Below are positions 7,848 through 16,839 of a DNA stretch of 64,000 nt, piece after piece. Numbering within the stretch: the first letter of the stretch is position 1; each line of letters starts with the position of its first letter. Made by a program: the position numbers and the translations under genes. The DNA is from Blastocatellia bacterium (GTDB lineage: Bacteria; Acidobacteriota; Blastocatellia; HR10): the NCBI GenBank assembly GCA_035573895.1, contig DATLZR010000009.1, positions 33,983 to 97,982 on the forward strand, written 5' to 3'. The notes beneath the pieces are model-generated. The model had not been told where the DNA came from and did no database searches. It saw only the letters and a program-made list of their open reading frames with translations.

Positions 7848-8708
7848 ATGAAGAGCAAGGGTGGCGCTGGTCTCATTCTCATCGTTCTCCTGGTTTCGAG
7901 CTTTTCGGGGTGTCAGGAGCATCCTCGCGTCTATCCCCTCAAGGGTCGCGTTGTCGCTGTAGCCGCCAACCGCCAGTCAATTACCATCGCCCATGAGGCT
8001 ATTCCCGGCTACATGGAAGCGATGACCATGCCCTTTCCCGTGAAGGAGCCAGCTCTCCTTGATGGAATCACTCCCGGCGATGAGGTCGAAGGGGAGATCA
8101 CGGTCACGTCGAGCGAGGGGTGGATCTCCAGGCTTCGCGTCACCAAAAAGGGCGAGGGGCGTCCGCTACCGGATCGTTCCCGTCCGCTGCCCATAGAGTA
8201 TCTGGTTCAGCCGGGCAATGATGTTCCCGACGTTCGTCTCATTGATCAAAATGGTCGAGAGTTCCGTCTCTCCGATCTCAGCGGGAAAATCGTCGCGCTG
8301 ACGTTTATCTTCACCCGGTGCCCGTTCCCGAACTTTTGTCCTCTCATGAGTCAACGATTCGTCGAAGCCCAGAAACTTCTCGACCAGCGGTCTCCTTCCC
8401 TGAGCAAGCGCACGCAATTTTTGACCGTCAGCTTCGATCCCGACTACGACACGCCCGATGTCCTCCGGGCCTATGGCGAGCGATGGAAAGCTGATTTCTC
8501 CCGCTGGACATTTGCCACGAGTTCCATCCGCGAAATCGCTGAGTTCGGTGCAAGCCTCGGACTGTCCTTTTGGACCGAAGGAGGACTGATCAATCACAAC
8601 TTGGCGACGGCGATCATCCGACCGAATGGAAAACTCCAGAACGTCCTCCGGGGCAATGAGTGGAAGGCCGAAGAGCTTGTGAACGAAATTATCGCCGCCG
8701 ATCAGTGA
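7848..8708 (+). CDS. SCO1/SenC-family lipoprotein with N-terminal CusF-like copper domain
   Basis: The 286-residue protein has a lipoprotein signal (Cys22 in SSFSGC), a CusF-like copper-binding domain at about 30-100 (AHEAIPGYMEAMTMPF with His and Met ligands), and a thioredoxin-fold SCO domain from about 120. SCO proteins deliver copper to the CuA site of cytochrome oxidase, outside the inner membrane. The copper motif is Cys158-x5-Cys164 (TRCPFPNFCP) with distal His250, whereas the classical motif is CxxxC. I recall this wider form in some bacterial SCO proteins. It is convergent with a DUF420 gene, also linked to oxidase assembly. Confidence 0.9.
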   Translation: MKSKGGAGLILIVLLVSSFSGCQEHPRVYPLKGRVVAVAANRQSITIAHEAIPGYMEAMTMPFPVKEPALLDGITPGDEVEGEITVTSSEGWISRLRVTKKGEGRPLPDRSRPLPIEYLVQPGNDVPDVRLIDQNGREFRLSDLSGKIVALTFIFTRCPFPNFCPLMSQRFVEAQKLLDQRSPSLSKRTQFLTVSFDPDYDTPDVLRAYGERWKADFSRWTFATSSIREIAEFGASLGLSFWTEGGLINHNLATAIIRPNGKLQNVLRGNEWKAEELVNEIIAADQ

Positions 8709-8750
8709 ATCAAAGGCGATTCCGTATCCTGTTCCGCCCATGTCCCGGAA

Positions 8751-9182
8751 TCAGGGAACAGCCGGGTAGAGGTGGTACAGCATCATATAAACCACGATTC
8801 CGGTAATTGACACGTAGAGCCATAGCGGCCAGGTCCATCGAGCGATGCGCCGATGACGATCATAGTGCTGCCGCAAGGCGCGCGTGAGAGTAATCAGCAC
8901 GAGAGGAACAATCACGGCGGCTAATACCGTGTGACTGATGAGGATGCCAAAGTAGATCGGGCGCACCCACCCCTGCCCGGTGAAGCGCGTCGCCCCGTGA
9001 TGAAAGTGATAGGTCAGATATGAGATGAGGAAAAGAACCGACGTCGAGAATGCGGCCACCATGCAGATTCGATGACCCTTCACTTGCTTCCGTCGGATGA
9101 AAGAGAACCCCCAAAGGAGAAAGAGCGTGCTCAGACCATTGAGGATCGCGTTCACCGTTGGCAGGTCGGTCAATGAAATCAT
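8751..9182 (-). CDS. DUF420 membrane protein (CtaM-like, cytochrome oxidase biogenesis)
   Basis: From the ATG at 9182 the protein has 143 residues and four hydrophobic segments. The DUF420 hallmarks are LPTVNAILNG at the N-terminus, TYHFHHG after the second segment, a helix with SHTVLAAV, and a final helix ending YMMLYHLYP. The histidines are family-conserved. DUF420/CtaM members are needed for maturation of heme-copper oxidases, and the neighbouring SCO gene supports that role. The frame extends 23 residues upstream, but homologues begin near MISLTDLPTVN, and a TATAAT lies 10 nt before this ATG. Confidence 0.88.
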   Translation of the reverse strand: MISLTDLPTVNAILNGLSTLFLLWGFSFIRRKQVKGHRICMVAAFSTSVLFLISYLTYHFHHGATRFTGQGWVRPIYFGILISHTVLAAVIVPLVLITLTRALRQHYDRHRRIARWTWPLWLYVSITGIVVYMMLYHLYPAVP

Positions 9183-9192
9183 ACGAGCGAAG

Positions 9193-9198
9193 ATTATA
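9193..9198 (-). promoter_or_regulatory. -10 box (TATAAT) for leaderless DUF420 mRNA
   Basis: A perfect TATAAT on the minus strand ends 10 nt before the ATG at 9182. There is no Shine-Dalgarno sequence and the -35 is poor. Confidence 0.5.
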
Positions 9199-9671
9199 AC
9201 GAGAAACGCTGATTCCGTATACGATCCCCCTGTTTTCAGACCCTGCCCCAATTACCGGGAAGGGCCGTGAAAGACCGGAAGGCCGAACGAAGCCACAGTC
9301 AAAAGACCCTCGCCGGCCGACAAGACGAGCGACTGGTCCAAGCGGGACTCTTTTTGACAGCCGGTCGGGAGAGATGGTGACACCACCGGATTATTGCAGC
9401 AACCTGGGGTCCCTCCGCCCGGAAAGAAGTAGCGATCGCCCGCAGAGGAAAAGTGCCTACGGATCCTGGATTTCGCGTTCCCGCTCAACGAGGGATGGAT
9501 TCCTGCGATGGGGACGCTCACCACCCGATCGCTCATTCAGGAGGTGAAGGGTCAGCCGTCGGATGTTGCTCCAGCGATTCTGCCGGATGCCAGTCGAGAA
9601 CGCCCCGAGCAAACTCTGGCGACTTATCAAGAAATGACAGACGCTCTTGATTGCGGCAGGGGAATGACAGC
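9199..9671. other. Gap without a recognisable gene
   Basis: Short frames exist on both strands (for example 9252-9536 minus and 9508-9810 plus) but none has family-like composition or a convincing start. I see no RNA gene or terminator. It may hold remnants of a lost gene next to the orphan ABC permease. Confidence 0.5.
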
Positions 9672-10475
9672 TCACCCGCTTCGCCGTCCGACGAGGAGAA
9701 GGCCTAGAAGGAACATCGTCGCGCTGAAGAGCACGCTCACAGTCAGAGCTGTTGTGACGCGCGGCTCGTCACTACTGAACGTTGAGGGATTCGCCGACAA
9801 AACGTGGTGAAGGAGGGCCAGACCATAGCTGAGCGGATTCGCCTTCATCACCCAGGCGACCCACGGAGCCGCGCCTGCCCGAGGGAATAATGCCCCCGAC
9901 AACAGCCACATCGGGATCAGGAAGACATTCATGACGGCGTGGAATCCCTGTATCGAATTCATTCGCCAGGCGAAGAAAAATCCCAGGGAAGTCAGCCCAA
10001 AGGCGACCAGTAGCAGTACTGCCAGAAGGAGAACGACGCGTCCGCCGTCAAGAGAGAACCCGACCAGGGGAGCCAGGGGAAGAAGAAGCGCTGCCTGGAA
10101 TGCGGCAATCGTGGTGCCGCCGAGAACTTTTCCCAGCACAATGGAGACCCGTGGCACCGGCGAGATCAGGACCGATTGAAGGAACCCCTCATTTCTGTCC
10201 TCGATCACCGACATCATGCAAAAGACTGACGTGAAGAGGAGGATCATCGCCAGCGTGCCGGGGAAGAAGTATTGCAGATAGCTGATGCGGTGGTCGCTTT
10301 CGGGGCGAAAGGATGTTCCGAAGCCGGACCCAATCACGAGCCAGAAGACGAGCGGTGAGGCGATGACACCCAGGACGCGAGATCGCTGGCGATAGAAACG
10401 AACCAGCTCGCGCCGCCAGAGCGAAGCACTGGATATCCATACAAGCAATAGTGGAGATGGCCGGGAACCTGACAC
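9672..10475 (-). CDS. ABC-2 type transporter permease (no ATPase nearby)
   Basis: The 267-residue protein has the six-segment ABC-2 layout. An amphipathic N-terminal segment (ELVRFYRQRSRVLG) is followed by segments around 36-50 and 75-95, the loop EDRNEGFLQSVLISP, and NPLSYGLALLHHVL before the last helix. Such permeases pair with a separate ATPase to export drugs or lipids. No ATPase gene lies beside it, so the partner must be elsewhere. The start is the GTG at 10475, 52 nt after a small membrane-protein gene with which it probably forms an operon. Confidence 0.85.
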   Translation of the reverse strand: MSGSRPSPLLLVWISSASLWRRELVRFYRQRSRVLGVIASPLVFWLVIGSGFGTSFRPESDHRISYLQYFFPGTLAMILLFTSVFCMMSVIEDRNEGFLQSVLISPVPRVSIVLGKVLGGTTIAAFQAALLLPLAPLVGFSLDGGRVVLLLAVLLLVAFGLTSLGFFFAWRMNSIQGFHAVMNVFLIPMWLLSGALFPRAGAAPWVAWVMKANPLSYGLALLHHVLSANPSTFSSDEPRVTTALTVSVLFSATMFLLGLLLVGRRSG

Positions 10476-10527
10476 GGCGCTGGAACTGCTCCCTCGAATA
10501 TCGGAAGAAACGCCGCCATCAACACGC

Positions 10528-10827
10528 TCACTTGACGGCGACCTTTTCCTTCTGGGCAGCTTCCGGCTCTCCCTCGGGTGCGAGCTTTTCAGCCTCCTTT
10601 ACCGGAACGGAGGCCCGTCGGAGTGCCCACTTCCGAAGGAGCCACGCCACGGGTTGAATGGAAAAGACGAGAGTGATGAACAAACACGTAAGGACCAGAA
10701 AAAGATCGTCAATCCCGCCTTTGAACTTGTTGCTCAATACCGTCCATACTGCCAAGCCCAACGAGATGAGGGCAACTGCTGCGGATATCCCATTGAGTAT
10801 CATGAACTCTCTCATAGCCTCCCACAT
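10528..10827 (-). CDS. Small two-helix membrane protein, unknown
   Basis: This 99-residue protein has two hydrophobic helices (about 9-30 and 40-62) followed by a charged Ala/Glu/Lys-rich tail. GGGAG lies about 10 nt before the ATG at 10827, and a good promoter lies upstream, so it is probably real. It precedes the ABC-2 permease and may be an accessory subunit, but that is guesswork. No family is recognised. Confidence 0.6.
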   Translation of the reverse strand: MWEAMREFMILNGISAAVALISLGLAVWTVLSNKFKGGIDDLFLVLTCLFITLVFSIQPVAWLLRKWALRRASVPVKEAEKLAPEGEPEAAQKEKVAVK

Positions 10828-10899
10828 CCCGATTTTTCTCCCGTCCTGCGGCGAATCCCCTGATCAATCATCTTGGCTCGGTCATCCACGAAGTGTGGC

Positions 10900-10929
10900 A
10901 TTATAAGAAAGCTGCCCGAGCCGTTTCAA
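10900..10929 (-). promoter_or_regulatory. Promoter TTGAAA-18-TATAAT
   Basis: On the minus strand TTGAAA (10929-10924), 18 nt, TATAAT (10905-10900). Predicted start near 10893 gives a leader of about 65 nt for the small membrane protein / ABC permease operon. Confidence 0.6.
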
Positions 10930-10958
10930 GCGTCAAGCGACGACCTCTCTCCCCTTCG

Positions 10959-11801
10959 TCATCGCTGGCATCTGGGGCAGTAGTAGGTCGAACGACCACC
11001 CTGACGCAGACGGCGAATCCGAGCACCACACCTCATACATGGCTCTCCTTCACGCCCGTATACCAGGAAACATTCCTCGATGATCTCGCGAGAAGCCCGG
11101 GGTGGAGCATCGAGAAAGGTGAAGTGAAGGGCCGTCTCGGTACGCGCACTGATGGCCCGCTGGAGTGTTTCCCGGATGGCCTGATAGAGAGCCTTTACTC
11201 GATGAAGCGACCGGGCGACCTCATAAGCCTTTCGTGTGGGCCGAATTCCTGCACGGTGGAGAGCTTCCGCGGCATAGATGTTGCCCAGACCGACGACCAC
11301 CCGTTGATCGAGCAATATCTCTTTAATCGTCCGACGGCTCATCCCGAGTGCGTCACGAAAAGCTGAGAGGGTGAAGTCCGCGCCGAGAGGTTCCGGACCA
11401 AGCTTGTTCAGCTCCTTTAACCTGCTGAGCCCTTCGGTTCGGACAAGATATATCACCCCGAGATTTCGCCGATCCTCATAGAGAAGTCGGCTTCCATCGG
11501 TGAAGGTGAAAATAGCCCGCGTATATCGAGGCAGCGGGCTGTGGAGTTGACCGTAGGCAAATCCTCCCGTCATGCGCAGATGAACAAGCAAGGTCCACCC
11601 TCGACTGAGATGGATGAGGATGAACTTTCCGCGACGCTCTGTTTGCTCGATGATGCATCCCCGCAATCGGCCCGCAACGGCCCGCGGGCTCAGATTCTTC
11701 ATCAGGTCATGGCGAAGCAGTGTCACATCGGCAATCTTTTTCCCCACGACCGTTCGATTCAAGAGCCCAACGACGTGATCAACCTCAGGAAGCTCGGGCA
11801 T
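10959..11801 (-). CDS. mutM: Formamidopyrimidine-DNA glycosylase
   Basis: The 280-residue enzyme excises oxidised purines such as 8-oxoguanine and nicks the abasic site. Processed Pro2 and Glu3 of MPELPEVD form the active site, which fixes the start at the ATG at 11801 (GGAG 5 nt upstream) rather than the GTG at 11807. RRGKF supplies the conserved lysine, GLGNIYAAEALHRAGI the helix-two-turn-helix, and CMRCG with YCPRC the C-terminal zinc finger. It is monocistronic and divergent from the glycosyltransferase gene. Confidence 0.96.
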   Translation of the reverse strand: MPELPEVDHVVGLLNRTVVGKKIADVTLLRHDLMKNLSPRAVAGRLRGCIIEQTERRGKFILIHLSRGWTLLVHLRMTGGFAYGQLHSPLPRYTRAIFTFTDGSRLLYEDRRNLGVIYLVRTEGLSRLKELNKLGPEPLGADFTLSAFRDALGMSRRTIKEILLDQRVVVGLGNIYAAEALHRAGIRPTRKAYEVARSLHRVKALYQAIRETLQRAISARTETALHFTFLDAPPRASREIIEECFLVYGREGEPCMRCGARIRRLRQGGRSTYYCPRCQR

Positions 11802-11908
11802 ACTCACTCCTCATGAGAACGAGCGCAGGTCAAGGACTCTCCCCGCGAGCGAACCGATCCTTCGCTACTGTCCTTATTGCCGGGTTTCCCGTCCTCCCAC
11901 GACCGGTC

Positions 11909-11937
11909 ATTCTACGCGCGATGTATCCCGGCGACAA
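11909..11937 (-). promoter_or_regulatory. Promoter for mutM (TTGTCG-17-TAGAAT)
   Basis: Minus-strand TTGTCG (11937-11932), 17 nt, TAGAAT (11914-11909). Start near 11902 gives a leader of about 100 nt. Confidence 0.45.
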
Positions 11938-12029
11938 GGTCCCTTGATCCCCACTCTCCGAGCGCACCATCGGGAGCGCATGTGACGAAGCGGCTGAATG
12001 ACCTAAGGCAATCACCCCCAGACGGAGCT

Positions 12030-12059
12030 TTGACAGTCCCCGTGCCCTTCGCCTACTCT
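12030..12059 (+). promoter_or_regulatory. Promoter TTGACA-18-TACTCT, 9 nt before start codon
   Basis: A perfect TTGACA, 18 nt, then TACTCT. The ATG at 12069 follows after 9 nt with no ribosome site, consistent with a leaderless transcript. Confidence 0.6.
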
Positions 12060-12068
12060 GTTGATTCA

Positions 12069-12824
12069 ATGTCTGCGCCAATGAGTACGCCATTGGTTCA
12101 AATCGTTATTCCGACATACAACGAGCGAGAGAATCTGCCTCCTTTAATCGCGGCCATCAGGCACGTCCTCCCTAACGGAGGGATTCTCATCGTTGATGAT
12201 GGATCGCCTGATGGAACTGGTGAACTGGCCGATCAGCTCGCACGAGGCGATCCTCTTTTGCATGTTCTCCATCGAACCGGCCCGCGAGGTTTCGGCCGTT
12301 CGTTAGTGGATGGGATGCTCTGGGCCCTGGAGCGGAATCCCGACTTCGTGATTCAGATGGATGCCGATGGATCGCATAACCCGGAGTATCTGCCGGCACT
12401 GCTCGAAGCTGCTCGCGATTACGATGTCGTCATTGGCTCGCGCTACGTGCGACACCATGTCAGCGTGGTGAACTGGCCGTTGTCGCGGCTATTATTGAGC
12501 GTTTTCGCCAATGCCTACGTGCGAACCATCACGCATCTGCCGGTGACCGATGCAACCGGCGGTTACCGGTGCTGGCGCGCATCTGCTTTGAGACGAATTT
12601 GTCTTCACACGATTCGCTCCGATGGATATTCGTTTCAGGTGGAAACGCTCTACCGCGCTTACGCCCTCGGCTTTCGCATCGCAGAAGTCCCCATTATTTT
12701 CATCGAGCGTCGGGCCGGGGCTTCGAAGATGAGCAAGCGGGTCATTGTTGAATCGGCGTTTATGCCCTGGCGCTTGATTGTCGCCCGGTTGGTAGGTCGG
12801 TTGCTCCCGAAAGACTCTCGCTGA
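12069..12824 (+). CDS. Polyprenol-phosphate mannosyltransferase-like GT2 glycosyltransferase
   Basis: The 251-residue protein is a GT-A fold family-2 transferase. It shows VIPTYNERENLP, IVDDGSPDGT, the metal-binding QMDADGSHNPEYLP and TGGYRCWR, as in dolichol/polyprenol-phosphate mannose synthases. There are no C-terminal membrane helices, only the hydrophobic VESAFMPWRLIVARL. It likely makes a polyprenyl-phosphate sugar donor at the inner face of the membrane. A second ATG lies at 12081. A consensus promoter ends 9 nt before 12069. The frame extends upstream without coding character. Confidence 0.9.
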   Translation: MSAPMSTPLVQIVIPTYNERENLPPLIAAIRHVLPNGGILIVDDGSPDGTGELADQLARGDPLLHVLHRTGPRGFGRSLVDGMLWALERNPDFVIQMDADGSHNPEYLPALLEAARDYDVVIGSRYVRHHVSVVNWPLSRLLLSVFANAYVRTITHLPVTDATGGYRCWRASALRRICLHTIRSDGYSFQVETLYRAYALGFRIAEVPIIFIERRAGASKMSKRVIVESAFMPWRLIVARLVGRLLPKDSR

Positions 12825-12851
12825 ACCCATGGAAAGCCCCAGACGGTCGCC

Positions 12852-14348
12852 TCAATGCGGCACGCCTCCGAACAGGAGCTGCCGGAGGGCTTTTGCCTCC
12901 TCGATGAAATAACGTCGCAGCATGACAATATGGGCCAACCCTCCGACCGCCAGGGTGAGCAAGAGGATCATCGCTTCGGGGGCACCTTGTTGTCGTGCGA
13001 GCAAACGAACCGCTGCGCTGGCCAAAGCCACGACTGCCGCCGCCTGAAGGGCGGGTCTAATGGCCTCGGCGTATGCAGCCCACCGCCACCGAAAGAGCCT
13101 GAGGACCAGGCCCACAAGAATGAGCTGGGCTCCACCGAAGACAATTCCCGTCGCCGCCGCTACCCCAGCAATCCCCCAGTGCGTCCCGAGGATAACAACC
13201 GCAGTAAAAACAGGGGCCATCGCCAGCGAAAACTTGAATCCGAGATCCGGTCGCCCAACGGCGTTGAGCAGTTCCATCGCCCCCAGGGCCAGCGACCGCC
13301 CTACGGCATAGAGCAACAGGAAACGAAATGGAGTGATGGCATCGGCCCATTTCTCGCTGTAGAGAAAGCCGATGAACTCCTCCGCCGCAACCATCTGAAG
13401 AAGTGTCAGCGGCACCATCACTGCGGTCCCCCGGCGAAGGAAGCGAAGATAGGTGGTCTGAAGTTCCTCTCGATGGTTCTGGAGGCGAGCGAAAATAGGG
13501 AAGACAACCTGTGAGAAGACGCCCGTCATCAGGACCACGATCATCATACTCTGGGCGTAGGCGAAACTGTAGAAACCCAGAAGCGTCGCTCCCAGGAGCT
13601 TGCCAATGAGGATGTAGTCGGCATTGTTGTTGACGAAGGTGATCAGTTCACTGCCGAGGACATTCCGTCCATAGCGAAAAATCTCCCGCCAGTATTTCCG
13701 GTGAAGCTGAAATGACGGACGAAAGTCACACACTGCCCATGTCACGGCGACACCCAGAGGAAATGCGACGAGACCTGGAAGGGCGAGACTCCATACACCC
13801 CAACCGAGCGCTGCGAGAAGGATTGTGAGCCCGGTCCCCACGAGCGTCATCACGATCTGGGGGATGATCAATCGCCGATACTGCATTCGCTTCTGCAACA
13901 CTGTCTGATGAATCCCTCCGAGCGGCGCAATCAAAAAAAAGGTGATCCCCAGCACGATCATCACCGGAGCCACGATCGGCGTGCCATAAAACGTTGCCAC
14001 CAGCGGGGCCACAGCGACCTGGATCAGAAAGAGTCCGAGACTCGCCGTCATCCCCAACCAGAATCCAGCCGTGAGATATTCTTGTCTTTCCTCGGGCTGA
14101 TAGATGAGGAAATGGCCGACGCCGATGTTCCCCACGGCCATGACGAGGTTGGAAAACGTTGTGGCCAGGTTCATCAGACCGAAGTCTAACGGGGTGAGAA
14201 GCCGTGCTATGACGATCCCGGAGAAAAAATTAATCGTCCGTGTGACCAGTTGATGAAACAGCAGCCAGACTGTCCCGGAATAAAATCCTCGCTCCAATAG
14301 GGAGGCCGACCCCGGGGCTACATCATCGCGTCTCATGGTGCTCGGCAT
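12852..14348 (-). CDS. Wzx-like flippase, polysaccharide transporter family
   Basis: About 498 residues with 12-14 predicted helices. The first helices read SGIVIARLLTPLDFGLMNLA, typical of the MOP/PST flippases that move lipid-linked oligosaccharides or polysaccharide repeat units across the inner membrane. ADYILIGKLLG in the middle is also family-typical. The start is 14348 or 14336; the longer frame from 14414 has no family support. It lies 90 nt after the M14 peptidase and is convergent with the GT2 gene, so envelope polysaccharide synthesis is a reasonable context. Confidence 0.88.
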   Translation of the reverse strand: MPSTMRRDDVAPGSASLLERGFYSGTVWLLFHQLVTRTINFFSGIVIARLLTPLDFGLMNLATTFSNLVMAVGNIGVGHFLIYQPEERQEYLTAGFWLGMTASLGLFLIQVAVAPLVATFYGTPIVAPVMIVLGITFFLIAPLGGIHQTVLQKRMQYRRLIIPQIVMTLVGTGLTILLAALGWGVWSLALPGLVAFPLGVAVTWAVCDFRPSFQLHRKYWREIFRYGRNVLGSELITFVNNNADYILIGKLLGATLLGFYSFAYAQSMMIVVLMTGVFSQVVFPIFARLQNHREELQTTYLRFLRRGTAVMVPLTLLQMVAAEEFIGFLYSEKWADAITPFRFLLLYAVGRSLALGAMELLNAVGRPDLGFKFSLAMAPVFTAVVILGTHWGIAGVAAATGIVFGGAQLILVGLVLRLFRWRWAAYAEAIRPALQAAAVVALASAAVRLLARQQGAPEAMILLLTLAVGGLAHIVMLRRYFIEEAKALRQLLFGGVPH

Positions 14349-14438
14349 GAGAGTTCGCGAAACATAATGAGTCACGGGACAGGGCATCACGGGGTGGTCT
14401 CGACCCGTGGTCAACGGGTCGGCCCCGTGAACGAGCCC

Positions 14439-16133
14439 TCATTTCTTCTCCTTCTCCCGTTGAATTGCGTCGAAAGATTCTACCCGTTCGGTCACGAGGC
14501 GAAGAGGCCGATGGACGCGATAGACGGGAAAGACCACCGGTTGCTCTCGTTGCTGCTGCGCCATCAGGTAGTCATCAAAGAAGTTCCAATCCACCAACCC
14601 ATCATCGCTCTCCGGTTCGAGGAGGTAAAAGGCCAGATTGGCTTTGGGCTGCGCCAGGGAGATGTAATAGGAACCTGCGGGGATATCCACGGCGCGCGTC
14701 TGGAATTTCCCAGCCAGCGTCGTTTCTCGGTGATTCTGGAAGGGTTGGGCGGCATGGGTGACGCTCTCGACGGCATAGACTTCGACCTCAGCCCGAAGTG
14801 GTTTCTTGACCTCCTCAACGAGCACTCCGTGGGCGCGAAGTTTCTTGACGACATCGGGCAAATTGGGCAAGAGCAGATACCCGCGCGGGATGGTGATAGT
14901 TCGCGTGGCTTCGAAAAGACCGAAGTTTTGGGTCACGTAGGTGACCAACCGATCCGTTCGGCGAGGCCGTCTCTGCCCCGTTGCTGGATCCGTTTCCTGA
15001 ACGATCTCGTAGCCGAGGATGGGGACGGGCTTGTCGAACGGCCTCATCTTAAACCGGACGCCGAGCTGATCGGATGCAGTCGGCGACTTCCCTCGATTGA
15101 CTGTCTCCCGATCGGCTCGCGCGATGATCTCCATCATCTCCTGACTGTGCGTTGCTGCATATTCCAGGATCACCTGGAGGAACTTTTCCGTCACATCCAC
15201 GCGAGTGCGAAAATCAGCGTAGGCATAGGATTCGGCCAGGATCGTCATCCGATTGCGGAGGCCGAGGTAGTTGTTGCCGAACCGGGGACGATGATCGAAG
15301 GTCTGCCATCCTTTGCTCGGATCGTTGGGGTCAATGAAATTTCCGTAGAAATAGGTCTTGTAACCGAAGCGGGAGTCGAGCACCTTCGTGATCTCCGGCA
15401 GCATTCGCTCGCGGACATACTCGATGGGTTCTCGGTGCCCATTGGGGTTGAGTGGCGGGGCGTAGGTCAGCGCATAGCCGTGATACGATCCGTTGGTTGT
15501 ATGACAATCAATCGTGAGATGGGGATCCCAGCGATTGAAGATGTTCTGAACGAGCGCGTTCGCTTCCGGCGTTTCGAGCTTCATAAAGTCGCGATTGAGA
15601 TCCAACCCCTGCGCATTCTCCCGAGTCCCCACGCCCCCGCTCGGTCCATTTTGATGCCGCCGATTATTGGGGCCGATGCGGTCATTTCCATCGGCGTTGT
15701 AGATGGGAGCAAGCAACACGACCAGACGGGCGAGCAACGGTCGCAAGCGGCCAACAGTTAAATCTCTTAGAAGATGGAGGGTTGCTTCCTTCCCGTCTAC
15801 CTCGCCGGCGTGAATGTTGGCCATGATGAAGACAACCATTTTCCCCGACGCGCGGGCCTGCTCGGGCGATGTCACTGGCGGCTCGGACACGATCACCAGA
15901 GGGAGATCCCGCCCTTCAAAACTCTTGCCGAACGACGTCAGGCGAACGAGATCACTCTGGCGGCTCATCTCCTTGAGGAACTCGATGACATCCTGATACC
16001 GCGATGTCTCGGTGAACCCGCTTATTTCCGCCCGCGAGCGAGGAAGATTCGCGGGTTCCTGCTTTACACTCGCCTGGCCCGATGAAAGAAGACATCCCAC
16101 GACGATCATCACCACACCTTTGATTCTGAACAT
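14439..16133 (-). CDS. Secreted M14-family zinc carboxypeptidase
   Basis: The 564-residue protein starts with a signal peptide (about 1-21). Zinc ligands are His108 and Glu111 in NIHAGEVDGKE and His211 in DCHTTNGSYHG. Asn-Arg in LDLNRDFMKLE and the late glutamate in TILAESYAY complete the active site. The C-terminal ~200 residues form a beta-rich region seen in large bacterial M14 proteins. It probably acts outside the inner membrane on peptides. GGAGGAGGG precedes the ATG. The neighbours are not functionally related in any obvious way. Confidence 0.93.
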   Translation of the reverse strand: MFRIKGVVMIVVGCLLSSGQASVKQEPANLPRSRAEISGFTETSRYQDVIEFLKEMSRQSDLVRLTSFGKSFEGRDLPLVIVSEPPVTSPEQARASGKMVVFIMANIHAGEVDGKEATLHLLRDLTVGRLRPLLARLVVLLAPIYNADGNDRIGPNNRRHQNGPSGGVGTRENAQGLDLNRDFMKLETPEANALVQNIFNRWDPHLTIDCHTTNGSYHGYALTYAPPLNPNGHREPIEYVRERMLPEITKVLDSRFGYKTYFYGNFIDPNDPSKGWQTFDHRPRFGNNYLGLRNRMTILAESYAYADFRTRVDVTEKFLQVILEYAATHSQEMMEIIARADRETVNRGKSPTASDQLGVRFKMRPFDKPVPILGYEIVQETDPATGQRRPRRTDRLVTYVTQNFGLFEATRTITIPRGYLLLPNLPDVVKKLRAHGVLVEEVKKPLRAEVEVYAVESVTHAAQPFQNHRETTLAGKFQTRAVDIPAGSYYISLAQPKANLAFYLLEPESDDGLVDWNFFDDYLMAQQQREQPVVFPVYRVHRPLRLVTERVESFDAIQREKEKK

Positions 16134-16202
16134 CCGTTGTCCCTCCTCCCTAAAGTGACTGATGCCGGGTGAAGCGCTCTCCCCCGGCGAAGACGGCTTC
16201 CG

Positions 16203-16790
16203 TCATTGCTGCCGGCTGGAGGATACCACCCAGGTATAATGAATGCGCTGAAGCGCCGTCCAGTTGGCGCCGACGGCGATGACCCAGAGCGCCTGTTCCA
16301 CACGATTGAAGAGAATGCCCAGCATAAGGAAGACGATGCGCTCGGGTCGTTCCATGAAGCCCACGCGACAATGACCGATGACGCTCTCGGCTCGCGCCCG
16401 CGCGTAGCTGGTCATGACCGTGCCGACGAGCGCGAGACAACAAATTAACAGATAATCGAGCCGGTTCATCCGAGCGAAATAGAGGATGAGACCGATGAGC
16501 ATCGCCATATCGGCATACCGATCCAGAGCTGAATCCAAAAATGCCCCAAACCGGCTCTGCGTGTTTTTCGCGCGGGCTACCATTCCGTCGAGCAGGTCGC
16601 ACAATCCCACCACGGCAATGGCCGTAGCTCCCCAGAGGAACTCTCCCCTGGCCAGAGCGACGCCCGAAAGGATTCCCGCCGTGCACCCGACGACCGTGAT
16701 CAGATTCGGCGAAATACCCACGCGCACGAGCATCTGTGCCAGACGCAGCAGAACGGACTGAAATCCCTTTCCTAAGAATCGGCTGATCAT
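16203..16790 (-). CDS. CDP-alcohol phosphatidyltransferase, phosphatidylinositol-phosphate-synthase-like
   Basis: The 195-residue membrane protein has about six helices. The catalytic signature is complete: DLLDGMVARAKNTQSRFG followed by AFLDSALDRYAD, matching DxxDGxxARx8GxxxDxxxD. SYARARAE and GFMERPERI resemble actinobacterial phosphatidylinositol-phosphate synthase more than PgsA, so an inositol-phosphate or similar headgroup is possible. The start is the ATG at 16790 (GGAG 5 nt upstream); the TTG one codon earlier is less likely. It follows the TPR gene by 49 nt. Confidence 0.88.
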   Translation of the reverse strand: MISRFLGKGFQSVLLRLAQMLVRVGISPNLITVVGCTAGILSGVALARGEFLWGATAIAVVGLCDLLDGMVARAKNTQSRFGAFLDSALDRYADMAMLIGLILYFARMNRLDYLLICCLALVGTVMTSYARARAESVIGHCRVGFMERPERIVFLMLGILFNRVEQALWVIAVGANWTALQRIHYTWVVSSSRQQ

Positions 16791-16839
16791 CAACGCTCCA
16801 TAGGGGTGACCGAGCGCTCTCCGCCAGGGGACCAGCCTT

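Noticed and set aside
9252..9536. 94-codon minus-strand frame after DUF420
   Set aside because: No family resemblance, start signal or coding composition; probably chance.
14367..15761. A 464-codon plus-strand frame opposite the M14 peptidase
   Set aside because: Antisense shadow; the M14 zinc motifs on the other strand are unambiguous.
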